A DNA stretch of 64,000 nt from Beauveria sp. NWAFU-1 (taxonomy: Eukaryota > Ascomycota > Sordariomycetes > Hypocreales > Cordycipitaceae): assembly GCA_024472245.1 (NCBI GenBank), contig JANBXD010000002.1, positions 682,001 to 746,000 on the forward strand. The letters are read 5' to 3'. The translations under genes were made by a program, and so were the position numbers. Under the pieces are notes generated by a model that had not been told where the DNA came from, did not search any database, and saw nothing but the letters and a program-made list of their open reading frames with translations. The stretch's first letter is position 1. Each line of letters opens with the position of its first letter. Shown in pieces: positions 11,003 through 23,333 of the stretch.

Positions 11003-11401
11003 AGGGGCAGGGTGTGTGTCATGTTTTATTGTTTCATACGTATCATTCTCCATTGTATTTATTTACCTCGAAGAGACTTTGGGAATTTCTCCTTCAATAT
11101 ACCACTTTGCATGAACATGGTTTCGTTTTTTCGCTGACCGTTGTACTGTACATTGCCCACGAATCCACATCACAAGCAATTTTGTTGCGTTACAAGATGC
11201 AATGTCGCTTAATTGGATAATAGTAGCAGTATGCAAATAATAGTAGCAGTATGCAAATAATAATAGCAGTATGCAAACAAAAGAAAAAACTTGATACAAG
11301 ACATATACCGACCCTTTTGATCTCACTTACCCACGGAAAAGCCAGTCCTTTCTCACTCCATGCATCTCCCGACGTTTTGCAACATCCAATTCTCAACGCC
11401 A
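11003..11401. other. Convergent intergenic region
   Basis: Contains the 3' flanks of the flavocytochrome gene (+) and glycogen synthase (-). The middle holds the 20-bp tandem repeat listed separately. No gene is seen. Confidence 0.6.
11217..11276. repeat. Minisatellite, three copies of a 20-bp unit
   Basis: The unit ATAATAGTAGCAGTATGCAA occurs three times head to tail (11217-11236, 11237-11256, 11257-11276); copies 1 and 2 are identical and copy 3 differs by one base. It lies between two convergent genes. Confidence 0.95.
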
Positions 11402-13745
11402 CTAGTTGTTGCCCTCAAGGGGCGCGGGAGCCGCAGGGCTAAGGGTATCGGTGACGGTTGGCTGCTTGGTGCGGAGGGTGAGCGGGAAGGGATACTCGTC
11501 TGGGTCTTCCTCGGCGCTATTTCCATCAGTCAGTATATCATCACATCAATTCTTCTCACGTCGGATACACGTACGGAAGCTTCCAGGCGACATAGTCCTC
11601 GGTGCTCAACCTCTCGCGACCTTCTTGCAGGCTCGCAAAGTCGCCGGGTGTCATCATGCCGGTGCGGTCCCTGGGGGAGCCGGGCACGGAAAACGGTCGT
11701 GAAATCTTTTGCTCGACGCCGGGGATATAGTCCTCGTCGGCGTCGTCCTCGGGGCCAAACGAGTCCGGGTAGGCGCGGCGCAAGGCGAGCTGGCGGGCCT
11801 TGACATACTCCATACCCATGCGCTTCCAGTCGAGCAGGTCCGAGAGGCGCTCAGTGCGGTTACGCTGGTTGATGCGCTGGCGGCGCGACTTGCCGCAAAA
11901 GTCAAACATATGGCCGGTGAGCTCGTTGACGGAATCGTCGACGCCCTTTGTGCGGCGATCGACAATGTAGATGCCATAGTCGCTCGAGTTCTCAATGAGC
12001 TCCTCCATGTAGCAGCCAAAGCCGGAGAGGTTGGTGGTGATGCTAGGGACACCCATGACTGTGCACTCGGCGGGGGTGTAGCCCCAGGGCTCGTAGTAGG
12101 ACGCAAAGACGCCGAGGTGGCAGCCGCGGACAAAGTCGTCATAGTCGAGGGGCAGGACGGGGTTGGCCGAGTTAAGAAACTCGGGGTGGAAGACGACCTT
12201 GACGCGATCGGTGGGGTGGTTGAAGAGCTCGACGCGGCGAATCTGGTTGAGGACGGGGTCTTCGTGATCGTTGACCATGTTGTGGGTGACAATCGGGGGG
12301 AGGCCGTGCCTCTTCATGGCGAATAGGCGGCGGCGGAGGAGGACGCGGTCCTGGCTGGAGATGAGCTCCTTTTCGTCGGGCATGGGGTCGCCCTCGTGCC
12401 ACTTGAGGGAGCGCTCGAATATGCGGCGGCCGATGCTCTGCTCGATGACGTGGGTGGTATCGTGCAGAGATTTGATGACGGCCTGGCCCTTGAGCGCTTC
12501 AACGGTGAGCGAGGTGGTCTTGGCGGGCATGATGATGAAGGCAACGACGGTGATTTTGCTGCCGGCGGACTTGAGGCGGTGGTTGAGGCGAGCGAGCGAC
12601 TCGATGAACATGTCGACGCCCTTGTTGCGAAACTCGTAGCGGCCGGCGGTGAAGACGTAGATGGTGTTGTCGGGCTCAAAGTCGTAGTGGCCGTAAAAGT
12701 GCCCGCGGACAAAGTCGTGGATCTTTTCCTTGTAGACTTGATGCAGGTTCTGGAACTCGTGGACGGCGGAGAACTTTGTGACATTGAGACCATTGGGGAG
12801 GACGCCGTCGGGCTTGCGCTTGAGCAGGTGCTCCGACTCAAAGGCGGTGATGTGGGAGACGGTGGTGAAGACGTCGCAGGAGTGGGTGGCGGCGCGTTCG
12901 ATGCAGTAGCGGTGGTAGATGCCGCGCTTGCCGGCCTCGGCGTCGACGTCAAAATTTTGCAGGTTGTTGTAAAAGTCTACGGAGCCGGCGCAGAGGTATC
13001 GACCGAGGAGGGTGGCGTGGGTGGTGAAGATTGTGGTGACATCAATGCGGCGCTTCTTGGTGAGGGGTAGGGCGACACCAGACAGCCACTCGTGGAAGTG
13101 GGCAATGACGGCCTTTGATTTCTCATGGCAGACAAACTAGACACGTTAGTTGAGGTGTGGAAAATGGCAAGAGTGTAGCGGCATACCTCTCCGAGGAACC
13201 AGGCGACGAGATAGCCAAAGACGATGGCCTCGTTGGTCTCGTCGTCGCCAGGGGGGGAGGGGATGCTAGCCACGTTCCAGAGGTCACCCTTCCAGTCGTT
13301 CAAGTAGCCATAGGCGGTCTTGGTGTCGAAAAGCAAGACGCGAGGGGCGCCCTCGATGAGCCAGCGGCCGTACATGTAGCCAATGCCGCGGTCCTTCATG
13401 GCCTGCAGGGTATTGGCTAGCTCGGGAGTGTTGGGCTCCATCTCTTCGACCTCGACAGCGGCCTGGGACATTGTCAGTATGCATGCGCCGTGGAGTTGGG
13501 AGGCCAGGGCTTACGGATTGGTGGTTGAGGGGGCCGATGAGGGTGTAGCGGTCGCCATACTCGGCAGTGGTGACGGGCGCCTTGGACTTGATGACGGAGT
13601 AGATGCCGCCAACTGGCTATATTAGCAGAGCGATTGGCGTGGGCGGCAATAAGCGGTCATTACCTCTGTGAGCGACCTCGGTGGCGACCTCAAAGAGGAG
13701 GTGGTTCTTGACGTCACGGGTTGGTTTATCACCGTTGGAGGCCAT
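11402..13745 (-). CDS. GSY1: Glycogen (starch) synthase, GT3 family
   Basis: Exons on the minus strand: 13745-13664, 13612-13515, 13462-13187, 13136-11575, 11516-11402. The four introns are 49-58 nt with GT...AG ends and the join is exactly 711 codons (710 aa), the usual fungal length. The enzyme transfers glucose from UDP-glucose to the non-reducing end of glycogen in the cytosol. Visible features: HRVGGIYSVIKSKAPVT (residues ~26-42, nucleotide-sugar loop), FVCHEKSKAVIAHFHEWLSG, and the E-x7-E catalytic pair in YYEPWGYTPAE (E501 and E509). The arginine-rich region NQRNRTERLSDLL matches the cluster that binds glucose-6-phosphate in the yeast enzyme. The C-terminal tail carries several Ser/Pro sites (FSVPGSPRDRTGMMTPGDF), the kind phosphorylated to inhibit the enzyme; a GSK-3 gene lies at 51.9-53.4 kb. 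Confidence 0.97.
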
Positions 13746-16700
13746 GGTGACGGATAGGAGCAGCCGACAAAGCTCTGTGAGGAAGGGTTATGTCGAGCTA
13801 AGCCCTTGGCCTGAAGTTGAAAGAGTGAAAATGCGGCGACGATGTATCGGCTTGGATTGGGCCGGTGTCTTTGTAGTCGGGTCGAGGTGAGGGGAAACAC
13901 GCCACGAGGAATGTCTTTGTTCGAGTGGAGGAGCTATGTGCGGTGGCGGACGACTGTCGCGGGTGTGATGCGAGAGCAATTGGTAGGTGAGCGACCTGTA
14001 GATGGATAGAAAAAAATTGCCGTCTGATGGAAAGAGGAAATAAGAGAAAGGCAGACGACAGGACTGCGCAGATGGAGAGGAGAGGGTCGAGGCTGGGGGT
14101 GAGGCAGCTGACGAGAATGGGGATGGAGGCTGGAAATCTCTAGCAAGGTCCCTGGTAGTACTAAGACTGAGGGTTGACCAATTGCAAGGCACGACCTGAG
14201 CTTATAATTTACCTTGCCACGTCCAGTGGTAGCCCTTTTTTCGTAGTGGCCTTTTTACTCAGTGGTAGTGGCCTTTTTAGTGGCCTTGTTGCTAGTGGCT
14301 CGCACCAGACGGCCCAACGAACCACAATGACGCTCAAGTACCCCGATTACAGCCAATGATGGCCTGAAGCATCCATTTACAATGGGGACCTTTGTTATGG
14401 GTCCGGGGTATCTGACATTTTGCAGCTCGCTGCAACCAACCATCTGCCATTTTCAACTGGACCTTGGTGCTTACTCTGGGGATTATACAAACAAAGTCCC
14501 GAGCTACTCTGTATATCTATTTAATCATTTACTGATCCTGCCATCTGCGACTACTGCTCTCGTTGCTTTCATTTCTCCCCCAGCATACCTACTCATTACC
14601 CATCACTCAGTCAGCTACATCCCGCGGACCGTTCGGTGGCGTCTGCCATTTCCGCCTCTCAGCTCCAATGACTCGGCCAAATTATGGCTTTTGCGTCATT
14701 AGCTTCATTCAACTCCATCAGGCCATTCCGTTGCAACATGACCCAGCCGGCCCTCTGCTGCCAATAGCCAGCCAACTCAGGTTTCTCGGCATTCACCGCT
14801 AGAAATCCTTCTCTTATTCCAGTTCATCCATAAACCGACATTTGTTCCCCCGGGTGACGCTGAGGTAAAATTCGTGCTCTTGTTGGCGGGCTTCTCCGCA
14901 AAACGGCCGATCACCGGAGCCGGTGGGGAGAGCGGCTAGCGCAGTTTCTCCGCCAAAGCTCCGGGCTCCCGGCGTTGGAGATTTGCCTCACCCGACTTGC
15001 TCTCGACGCCCTGCTGTGTACAATTTTCTGCTTTGTGACCAACAGGACCATTGACGGTGCAAAAATCCCTCTCTATCCCGTCTTTGGCGTCGGCATCCTT
15101 TCCCTCCTGCTCAAGTGAGCAAGGCAGGTGCAGTAATGCTCATTAATTGCTGCGCACACACACCTACCAAATTATCCCGAAAAAACTAAAGAGGCACTCA
15201 GAAAACAGGAAGGATTCTACACGGGAACGGATCTCGCAAATAACAAATGCCTCTCTATACGGTTCCGCTAAGTCGTGACCTCTCTCGACTGCTCTGGACG
15301 GCTTATATGAGAAGTTGTGTAAATCGCGCCATTCTTGTATCAAACCATCCCGAGGCACACTGATGTACTTTTCGATTGCATGAATAGCTAGAGATACTCC
15401 TCTGACGCTTGATATTCGAAATGTGATGCCGCCCACGCTGCTCACCATTTGACCAGGTCTCGAAAGAGTACGTGGGTTACTCATCATCACCAGTCACAAA
15501 CGTGCCACACGACCGATGAATACCAAACTTCCAATTGAGTAAGTCTTAGTAATACATGTCAACTTTACATAGATGCTTCTTGTCTCTGCCACGATGCAAT
15601 GTATTGACCGCGAGCCGATAGTTGCGCTTGGGATCATAGAACTGAGGCAATCTCCGCTCATGTGCTCTTTCCTGCGTTTATTTGCCCTACCATCTTTACA
15701 ATGACAAATTGGTTCCCGATACAGCCAAGTGTATCCGAGAACCGCCTTCTACATCAAAACTCGCCTCTCTTATCAAAACTGGGTGTTCACGTCAGACCGG
15801 CTATCTGAGCTTGAGAAACATTGTTTCGAGGTCCTACCACCAACACGTTTTGCATAAATTTACAATCCCATCGAATAAGCAAAACTTTCAACAAAAGGCA
15901 TCATCGTCATCGATTTCGCACCATGTTTGATCCCATATCGTGCAAACATGCCCAGTGTCAGAGATGAAACATGGTTTTGAACCCCCACTTCATCCCGTCA
16001 CCCAACAAGTCTACTTGCACGGCCGTTTTAATCACATGGCGAAAGAGTTTTCTTCCTACTCTCCTACTAGATAGGTGAGTTTCATGCACAATCTCGTCTC
16101 TCGGACAGCATTACGAAGTAGACTCGTTCACCGACGCAGACCTGCGATTGTACCGGCACAGTGCCCGCGAATAAACCCGGTACATGACACTCAACAACCG
16201 GCAGCAGCCCATCGGCCGTGCGCCGGATACTTGCAGCATTGGCACCGCATCGGCCACAATTCTCTTCTTTTTCTTTTCTTCCTTTCCGTACGGAATCTGT
16301 AACTCCGTGCAGATTACGGAGAACCGCTGTGCCATACAGCGTTCCGTCTGCACTCCAAGCCACAGGTGGTGCCCTGTGGCGTCTGGCGCCCCGCACTGCA
16401 ATCTGCAGCCAGATTTCGCGAGCTCTCGAAAATGGAAGAAGACGGGGAAAAAAAGGAAAGCATTCCATTGTCAGAAACAGCAATCTGTTCGAAAAGTAGA
16501 ATACCGCCGTTTTAGTTTCATGGTGTTTATCACCGTACATGCGCAGCAATCCTTTTTCATCTCTCCAGGGTCAAGGGCCCAAGGGGGGCATCCGCCAAAA
16601 GTCGCTGGTGTCAATCCAGAAACCAAGGGTTCGAGAGCCACGTTGCCACGATGCCCGGGTTCTGGAAATTGCACATTTGCCCTGGTCTGTACCATATCTT

Positions 16701-19700
16701 CCCCAGCGCCACACGCACACTGTGCCTACCAACAAGGGGAACGTGACGGCTGCCCATGGTAACCACTCACCGCACGGCCCCCGGAGCCGGAAGATGACCT
16801 CGTTTGGTACCCTCAATTTACTTTACCCCTGACCGGACGTTATCTTCCCATGCACATCATACCCTGCCCAGCATGATGTAAGAGGGCTGAATAATCCCAT
16901 GATCAGTTTAGCGGCATTTTAAAAGCCCATCTGGTTCAGTAATTTCGCTGTTACCCATATTAATGCCCATTTGGCTCCAGCGGACCGGGGGGCCTGTCCC
17001 GGCTATAAAGCCTTTACGGATACACGTTCGTACTAGAAATTGGCATCATGAACTGAGTCTGTGCTCTCCGCTGTGGGCATGGGAGTAAAATTGAGATTAA
17101 ATGGCCACTTCTATGTACTGTACGGCTGCGTGTCGACGGCTCGAGGTACAGGGGTAGACTGGCACACATTGTTTTTCCAAATAGAAAATGCAAGAGACAT
17201 GGAAGAGTCAATCGAAAAAAGTATCGCCAAGAGTCAACTAGATTTGGTATTCCGAAACACACCATGTACTGTGAGTACACTGTAGCACAAGTAATTGAGC
17301 AGTCTCTCAAAGCGTACAGCAGAGGTTCAAAAAGCGCTGGCTTAATCTGTCAGCTTTTTTGCCAAGGTATTGAGGAATTAAACTGATACTCTTTTCCAGA
17401 AAAATAAATGACTGGTTTCTTCAACCTCTTTCGATTTCGGATACCCATGCACAGTATGCGCAGGGACAAGGCATGATGGTAACCGAGGTGAAAGGACGCG
17501 GGAACTGCTCGATATCCACGAGACACGAGTCGAGAACCATGAAAACAACCAAACATTACAACCCAAGATGAAGGGAACAAACAGTAAAGTCACTCATCCA
17601 GCGTGTCACTCAACAGTCAACCACGGCGCCAACAACCGCCACATCGCCAGCCGTGCCGCCGTCTCGAGGTCCACTTGTGCCTACCTACCTACCAGTACTC
17701 GGTATCTGTACGCAGAACAAGACTCCCGGCCCGGACAGTTAACTGACTACATGACCTCATCCTCCATCACTTTCTCAACTATTCAACACACCAGTCACAA
17801 GCCAAACACGGCATCTCCCGTCACAAACGCTAGAGTAACAGAGCGCGCATCGTATCACAAACGCAACTATGCAGAGCAGACGGGAGCAAAGAAGCACACA
17901 AGGGAAACGATCAGAGAAGAATGACGTGAGAAGGAGAAGAGCGAAAATTAAAGTCTAAAGATGGACGACCTTTTGTTGTCCATGTACACAGTGTCGTGTG
18001 CGTTTTGACAACAATTGCGGTGGTGGTGGTGGTGTTTATCGGCCAACCAACCAACCGCTCACCACAAAGACACAGACCGCTTCGCTTTGACGCTGCCGGG
18101 CACGTGGAGATTGACAGCAAGCAAAGCTGAGCCGCAGAGAACAAAACTACCAGTACAGCTGAATGACCTCATCGTTGTGATTTTCTTTTTTGCCCTCCCA
18201 CTTCCCCTCCTTTCATTCTACAGAGTACTGGTGCTGGTACGTAGTGTTGTAGTTTTGTCTTGGTAGAAGAGTATGGGTTGGTTTAGACGAGCATCACAGT
18301 CCCGTTGTCAATTCCCGTCTTCTCTCTCTGTTTTTCTGTCTCGCTCCATCTTCTCTCATTCTCTCATCTCGTCCCTATTGCGAATTCCCAAAATATCCCT
18401 CCACGTGTCATGGTACAAGAATAGCCTTTTTTTACTTTTTCTTTTACGTTTTTGTCTCTTGTTCCTGCATACGGTGTACAGTGGGGTTTTCTTAGCTTTC
18501 AATGCAGCACTTGTCTCGGAAACAGGAAACAACAAAAAAAGAATAAATTACACAATTAATCACACCAAATATTTCCCATCCTCTGCATACCGTACTTTGT
18601 AGAGAAATAAAAGTCTGTATTCGAACAAATGAATAAAAAAAAAATCCAAATGTCATGAAAAATCGTCACGAGCTGAATTTACCATGCGCACTCGCTGGGC
18701 GAACCCCGCCGAGGCTTGCATACACGGACGGCGCTTGACCGCATGAGCCGCCTTGCATAAAAAAAATACGAACTTGTGCGCGAGTCTCTCCAACGGCAAC
18801 ACCGATTGCCAAGTCGCCGTCGTCGGATTGGGACATGGCTAAAATAAATCACCAACGATTCTCATCAGAATCTGCGCACACTGTGTGTGCTGCCCACCTG
18901 TACATGTGCCTCGAGGGTTGCGTCCTTGCATGTCGTACTCCAGGGTCCTCTTCTCTTTACGGATAGACTTCGTATCACACGCAAAGTCGATTTAATCCAT
19001 TTCTCCGACTTTTTCCATTCACTAGTCATGATTTTTTTTTTACTTGACTTATTAGCGACCGTTATTCCTTTAAATATATAGCAGACGAACCCCCCCACCA
19101 CGGCGTATACTAACTACGAATAGTAACACTTGGCCGAGACAGGACCTCTTAAAATGATCCAAGATCTGGAAACATATGTTTCTCATTAATGTAAAACACT
19201 GTATTACTCGCGACGTATATTCATTCCTCTTTGCCCTCGCAGTGAGGCTCGCACCGCGCTGTTGGCAGCAGGAACCCATGCACAGCTAGTCATGCGATCG
19301 ATGCGCCGTAATAATCGAGGCTCCGCAGACGTCATCAGGGCTTTTTTTAAGCTTTCCTCGCCTATCACAGAGCTTTTACTGTGCAAAGGCAGGAAAACAC
19401 TTCAGAAAACTATTCTTTTGACGTACTTGGTAGTTATCCAAACCAAAAGTGCACGTCAAACAACACTGTAGCAATTCGAAAGCAGGCCAAAGTAAAGTCG
19501 CAGTCGCGAGTCAATTCAAATCTATCGATTCATAGGCCCCAAAGCGGGTCACCTCAACAAAACGCCTGGCCTCCTCAGAGGCACCGTTTCCTGCTAGTCA
19601 TTCTTGTTAAACAAAGAAGAAAACATCAATGATAAAAACGCCTCCCAAACTAAATGATCCGGGTCCGAAGCCTTGCATATTTCCTTGTGCTTGATTTCCG

Positions 19701-19859
19701 TGTTCCCCGCGCTGTGCTGTCCTGTGTGCCCTGATGCGCCAAAGAAGAGGTGTAATAGAGTGAATGAGTGTAAAGAAACACTGGCCGGCGCCATGCTGAC
19801 GACCGCCTTGATCGATGCAGTAATCTCGTTACAGCACCATCCCACAGCATACCAATCGC
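13746..19859. other. Gene-poor region, about 6.1 kb
   Basis: Between the 5' end of glycogen synthase and the 3' end of the disordered-protein gene. The first ~500 bp are CT-rich on the glycogen synthase coding strand and are probably its promoter and 5' UTR. The rest has scattered frames of 60-190 codons on both strands with no recognisable domain, no plausible exon chain and many A or T runs (18180-18640, 19000-19080). A CTACC run lies at ~17683-17695 and CCAAC repeats at ~18041-18056. I see no tRNA or transposon. Confidence 0.5.
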
Positions 19860-20981
19860 TTATACGCGAATGCTCATCCGTCGACTTAGCGAAAAGCTGC
19901 GGAGGCCATTCTTGGCACTGTTTGGTGATGTAGGCGTGGTGGGTGCGGGCGCGACTTGCTGAGCATTCTTCTTGGCCGTCGTCTTGACATCATGGTACTT
20001 GGTGGGCCTGGCCGACTTGGGCGAGGTAGACTCGTCCTCCACCAGCTCTTCCGTGGCCTCCTCGCCGACCTGCTCCATGTGGACAAGCTCGTTGTCGCGG
20101 GGGGCAGTGCTCAGGGTAGGGCGGCTGCGCTTCTTGACCAGGCTGCTAAAGGCGCGGGAAAATATGGCGGTTGGCGTCTTGGGCGTCTTCAGGCTGTCAG
20201 TGTCGTCCCTGTCGGACTTGCCAGCGGCAAACGGGTCGACGTGGAGGAACTTGGGGCGGCGCTTGTCCATGCTAGTGATCATGCTGCTAGAGCGAGGCGG
20301 GTGGTTGAGGCTAGAGGTGGCAGAGGATGTGGAAGAGGAGCTGGAGCGAATGCGGCCCAGTGACGGCACTGTCGAGGTAGGGCGTAGGGCGGCATCGTCC
20401 GAGGGGCGGCGGCGGAGCGAGGTGAGTGAGGTGCTGCGGCCGGTGAGGTTGATAACCGAGGGTTTGCCAGAGAAGATGACGGAGACGACGCGGGCAAACT
20501 CGCCGTGTATTACGCAGCCGTCGAGCGACTCCTCGCTGTCCGAGTCAAACGAATCGAGGTCCGAGAGGTCGTCGGCCGAGGATGAGCCGTCTTCCTCTGA
20601 CGACAGGTAGACCAGGTGAGGCGCGGCGTGTGTGAGGACGGTACGGTCCTCGGGGAGCTTTTGCGGCAGCGTAGCGAGGAGTCGCGAAGCTCGTAGGGCG
20701 CTCTTTTGGGGGAGAGCCGGAGCACCGAGGCCGGCAGACGCAAAGGGCTCGCTCTTGGTGGAGTGTATCGACAGCATGTCGTCCGAGATGTCGTCGAGAG
20801 AAGGACTGCTGGCGGCGGGTGTGGTGGTGGCTGTTTGTTCAACCGACAGGGAGAGCGAGCGTGGACGAGGCGAGCTGCAGGAGGGCGAGTTATAAGTCGA
20901 CTGGAGCTCAGTCGCGGTGTCGTGGTCTGGAATGGAGGCGGCGGGGAGGGTGGCAGGGTGTGGCGGCTCGACGAGAGGCAT
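19860..20981 (-). CDS. Uncharacterised Ser/Pro-rich, mostly disordered protein
   Basis: Single uninterrupted frame of 373 aa from the ATG at 20981. I do not recognise a named family. Most of the sequence is low-complexity Ser/Thr/Pro/Asp with an acidic serine cluster (EEDGSSSADDLSDLDSFD, residues ~131-148). Right after it is a compact non-repetitive segment, CVIHGEFARVVSVIFSGKPS (~156-175), that looks like a conserved core. Basic patches (MDKRRPKF; VKKRSRPT; SRRMSIRV at the C-terminus) alternate with phosphorylatable Ser-Pro/Thr-Pro sites. No signal peptide or membrane segment is seen. The frame stays open about 42 nt upstream (reading KTSRFSPPRGFNVN) to a TTAG that could be a splice acceptor, so an extra 5' exon is possible. 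The long open frame and strong codon bias support a real gene; function is unknown. Confidence 0.7.
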   Translation of the reverse strand: MPLVEPPHPATLPAASIPDHDTATELQSTYNSPSCSSPRPRSLSLSVEQTATTTPAASSPSLDDISDDMLSIHSTKSEPFASAGLGAPALPQKSALRASRLLATLPQKLPEDRTVLTHAAPHLVYLSSEEDGSSSADDLSDLDSFDSDSEESLDGCVIHGEFARVVSVIFSGKPSVINLTGRSTSLTSLRRRPSDDAALRPTSTVPSLGRIRSSSSSTSSATSSLNHPPRSSSMITSMDKRRPKFLHVDPFAAGKSDRDDTDSLKTPKTPTAIFSRAFSSLVKKRSRPTLSTAPRDNELVHMEQVGEEATEELVEDESTSPKSARPTKYHDVKTTAKKNAQQVAPAPTTPTSPNSAKNGLRSFSLSRRMSIRV

Positions 20982-21923
20982 GTTGACGTTGAAGCCGCGC
21001 GGCGGAGAAAAGCGGCTAGTCTTTGTCTAATTATGGCGTGGTGTAGATAAAAGGTGAGAGGCCAGACACGGTTTCTCGTGCAACGGGTCCTAGTACACTG
21101 GTTGGTGGTGCAGGTACATCCGGGTGTAAACGGTAGCCAAAGCTGGCGAGACGCGCAAAGTAGAGGGAGTAAACGATAGGATGCCGTGCTATTTTTCTGG
21201 CCAACGCGGTTCCGCGACGACTTTTGGAATGGCAATGAGCTGACTTTGAGTGGCCCAGGTCGACTTGTCGTGTTGAACAGTAAGAGCGATTCAAGGGGGA
21301 GGGGGTGTAATGTTACGAGTAGAGAAGGAAAGGAATGTCGGCGTGTAGAATCGAGAACAAGGCAGACGCCAAAAAAAGGTCCAGCCAAGTAGTGAAGAAG
21401 ATTACAACAAGTAAGATAGAGGTGCTTGCCAGGAATGCAAGTGGTTGAGAATGGCCAAGATAAAAAAAGAAGAATACCAGAGCAAAGGTCGAGGGCTGGG
21501 GGAGGTGTGGCCGGCCGGGAGGGTGGGCTGTATATCAATTCGGTAGATGTGCAGTTCCACCGCTTTGGTATGTGCGTTTGGTGGTGCAAGAGCCGTGCGA
21601 GATGCGACGACATGACACTGTGTACTTGCGGGGCTGATTGTGTGCCAGTCGGGGGGGCCCCTGGTCCTGGCCCTGGTCCTGGCTCCTACGGGCTGCAGAC
21701 TAATAAACTACTCCATAGGTAGGGAGTTTTTATGGTGGGGTGATTTTGAATAAATGAATACAATAAAATAATAAAATAATAAAAATAATCGGAAAACGCC
21801 AGTAGATTGCTGCCCAGTCAAGCAGTCAAGCGACAGGCAAAGTGTCAAGCTTCCCTTGGCAGCTCCTCCCTCCGTGGACCACTACAGAACAAAGAGGGGG
21901 GCCTCATCATCACCAAACAGCCG

Positions 21924-21961
21924 CCATCCACGACTGGCCCATCCACGACTGGCCCATCCAC
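21924..21961. repeat. Short direct repeat, 15-bp unit
   Basis: The unit CCATCCACGACTGGC is present twice in tandem, followed by a partial third copy (CCATCCAC). It lies in non-coding DNA upstream of the disordered-protein gene. Confidence 0.85.
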
Positions 21962-23177
21962 TCATTCACGATAACCATGCCCGATACCCAATTCACCCAG
22001 GCCGTCCAGTCCATCTTGCTCATCGTCACAGACTCTGTCACAGCTGCACCTCGTAACTTTTTACACTCGTCACAGACTTGCTTCATCATCAGCTGCATCC
22101 CATCCATCCCCGTGGCCGCTCTTTATTCCTTGATTTCTTTCCTCTTGTTGCTGTTTCAAAAACAGCCCTGGCCCCAAACTTTTAAAACTATCAGTACCGT
22201 ATCGTGTGGTAGGTGGCGCTGCTGTGGCTGCACAGAGAGCAAGGGAAAAAAAAAGACCAGATAAATTTCATCCCAAACGCGACCGCTGCATCGAAAACGT
22301 GCATTTTCTTTTTCTGTTTCGCCCCGCTAGAAATAATCTCCGTTGAGGTTTGCACATTGTTCGGTTTTTTCTTTTCCTTCTTTTGCCCCAGGAACGGTCA
22401 AGAAGATGAGATCTTACTTTCTTTTTGATCCTATTTCGATACCACGGGGTTCTGCACGTTACTGGATCATTCTCTTTTTACAATTCTTTTCTACTTACTG
22501 TACCGCTTGTTACAAAGACAAAAAGGGTGTAAATGCAGCCTTGAATGTCTGTGCCGTGGGCTTGATGCACATAGTCTTGGCGTCTGGATCCAAGCTCTCA
22601 CCACCCTTGCACCCCACCGAGCTTGAAGAATCGCTTCACCTGAAAAAAGATGAAAAGAGCAAGTAATTAACCGAAAACAAATGTTTCCCTGCCATCAAAT
22701 CATGCAGACAGGAAAGATGCCCAGCAAAAAGCTGGCAGCGCGCCACCGAAAATGGATCAGCATGATGCATTGCAGCGTGCCATTAAACCCACTCATCCTG
22801 ACCATCATGACTCTGCGAGCCCTTTACCGCTCTTCTCTTTATAGCCGAGAGTCGCCCTGTTCATCATTTTGGGTTCGCAGTTTGCCCTTGCAGTGACTCG
22901 CCGTGTCCAGTGTCTTTCATCGCCAAGGTCTCATCGGTTTTCTTAATTGAGATGTATTGTTTCTGCTACAGTCACTCGTCTCTACGTCTCTTTACCAAAC
23001 GCAACCCATTATCGAGTTCCTGAACCCCTGGCTCAGCTTCAAACCTTCGCTTTCGCACTTGTTCCTCCAGTCCTCCCCCCCCGCCGTGCATCCTCGCCAA
23101 TCATGCTCTCCTCTCGACACCGTTTCCCGCCGCCTGACACCTCAGGGGGCTCACAGGGCCACTAGTTCAGTCCGAGG

Positions 23178-23333
23178 CTCGCCAATCAAGAGGGGCGCAG
23201 CGTGTGTCCAAGGAGAGCCCATCAGCGAGCGAGCGATGCGATCAGCGCCCCCTCGCCTCAGCGATGCGCAGCTCTGATTGGAGACATGCCGACCTTGCCC
23301 GACGCCCAGCACGCAGCCAATCAGCGTATCCGA
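23178..23333. promoter_or_regulatory. Cluster of CCAAT boxes
   Basis: GCCAATCA occurs near 23178 and 23326 and the reverse form TGATTGGA near 23273, in a GC-rich stretch of about 155 bp. CCAAT is the binding core of the fungal HAP/CBC complex. No gene start is recognised next to it, so its target is unknown; three boxes can also occur by chance. Confidence 0.35.

Noticed and set aside
16560..16650. Possible tRNA because of AGGGTTCGAGAGCC
   Set aside because: No matching acceptor, D or anticodon stems could be laid out around this T-arm-like sequence.
16184..16762. Plus-strand frame of 192 codons in the gene-poor region
   Set aside because: Composition is mixed and Cys/His-rich with no domain, and overlapping frames of similar length exist on both strands.
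20510..21613. Minus-strand frame of 367 codons overlapping the disordered-protein gene
   Set aside because: It overlaps that gene in another frame, is rich in Arg, Pro, Thr and Cys, and shows no domain.
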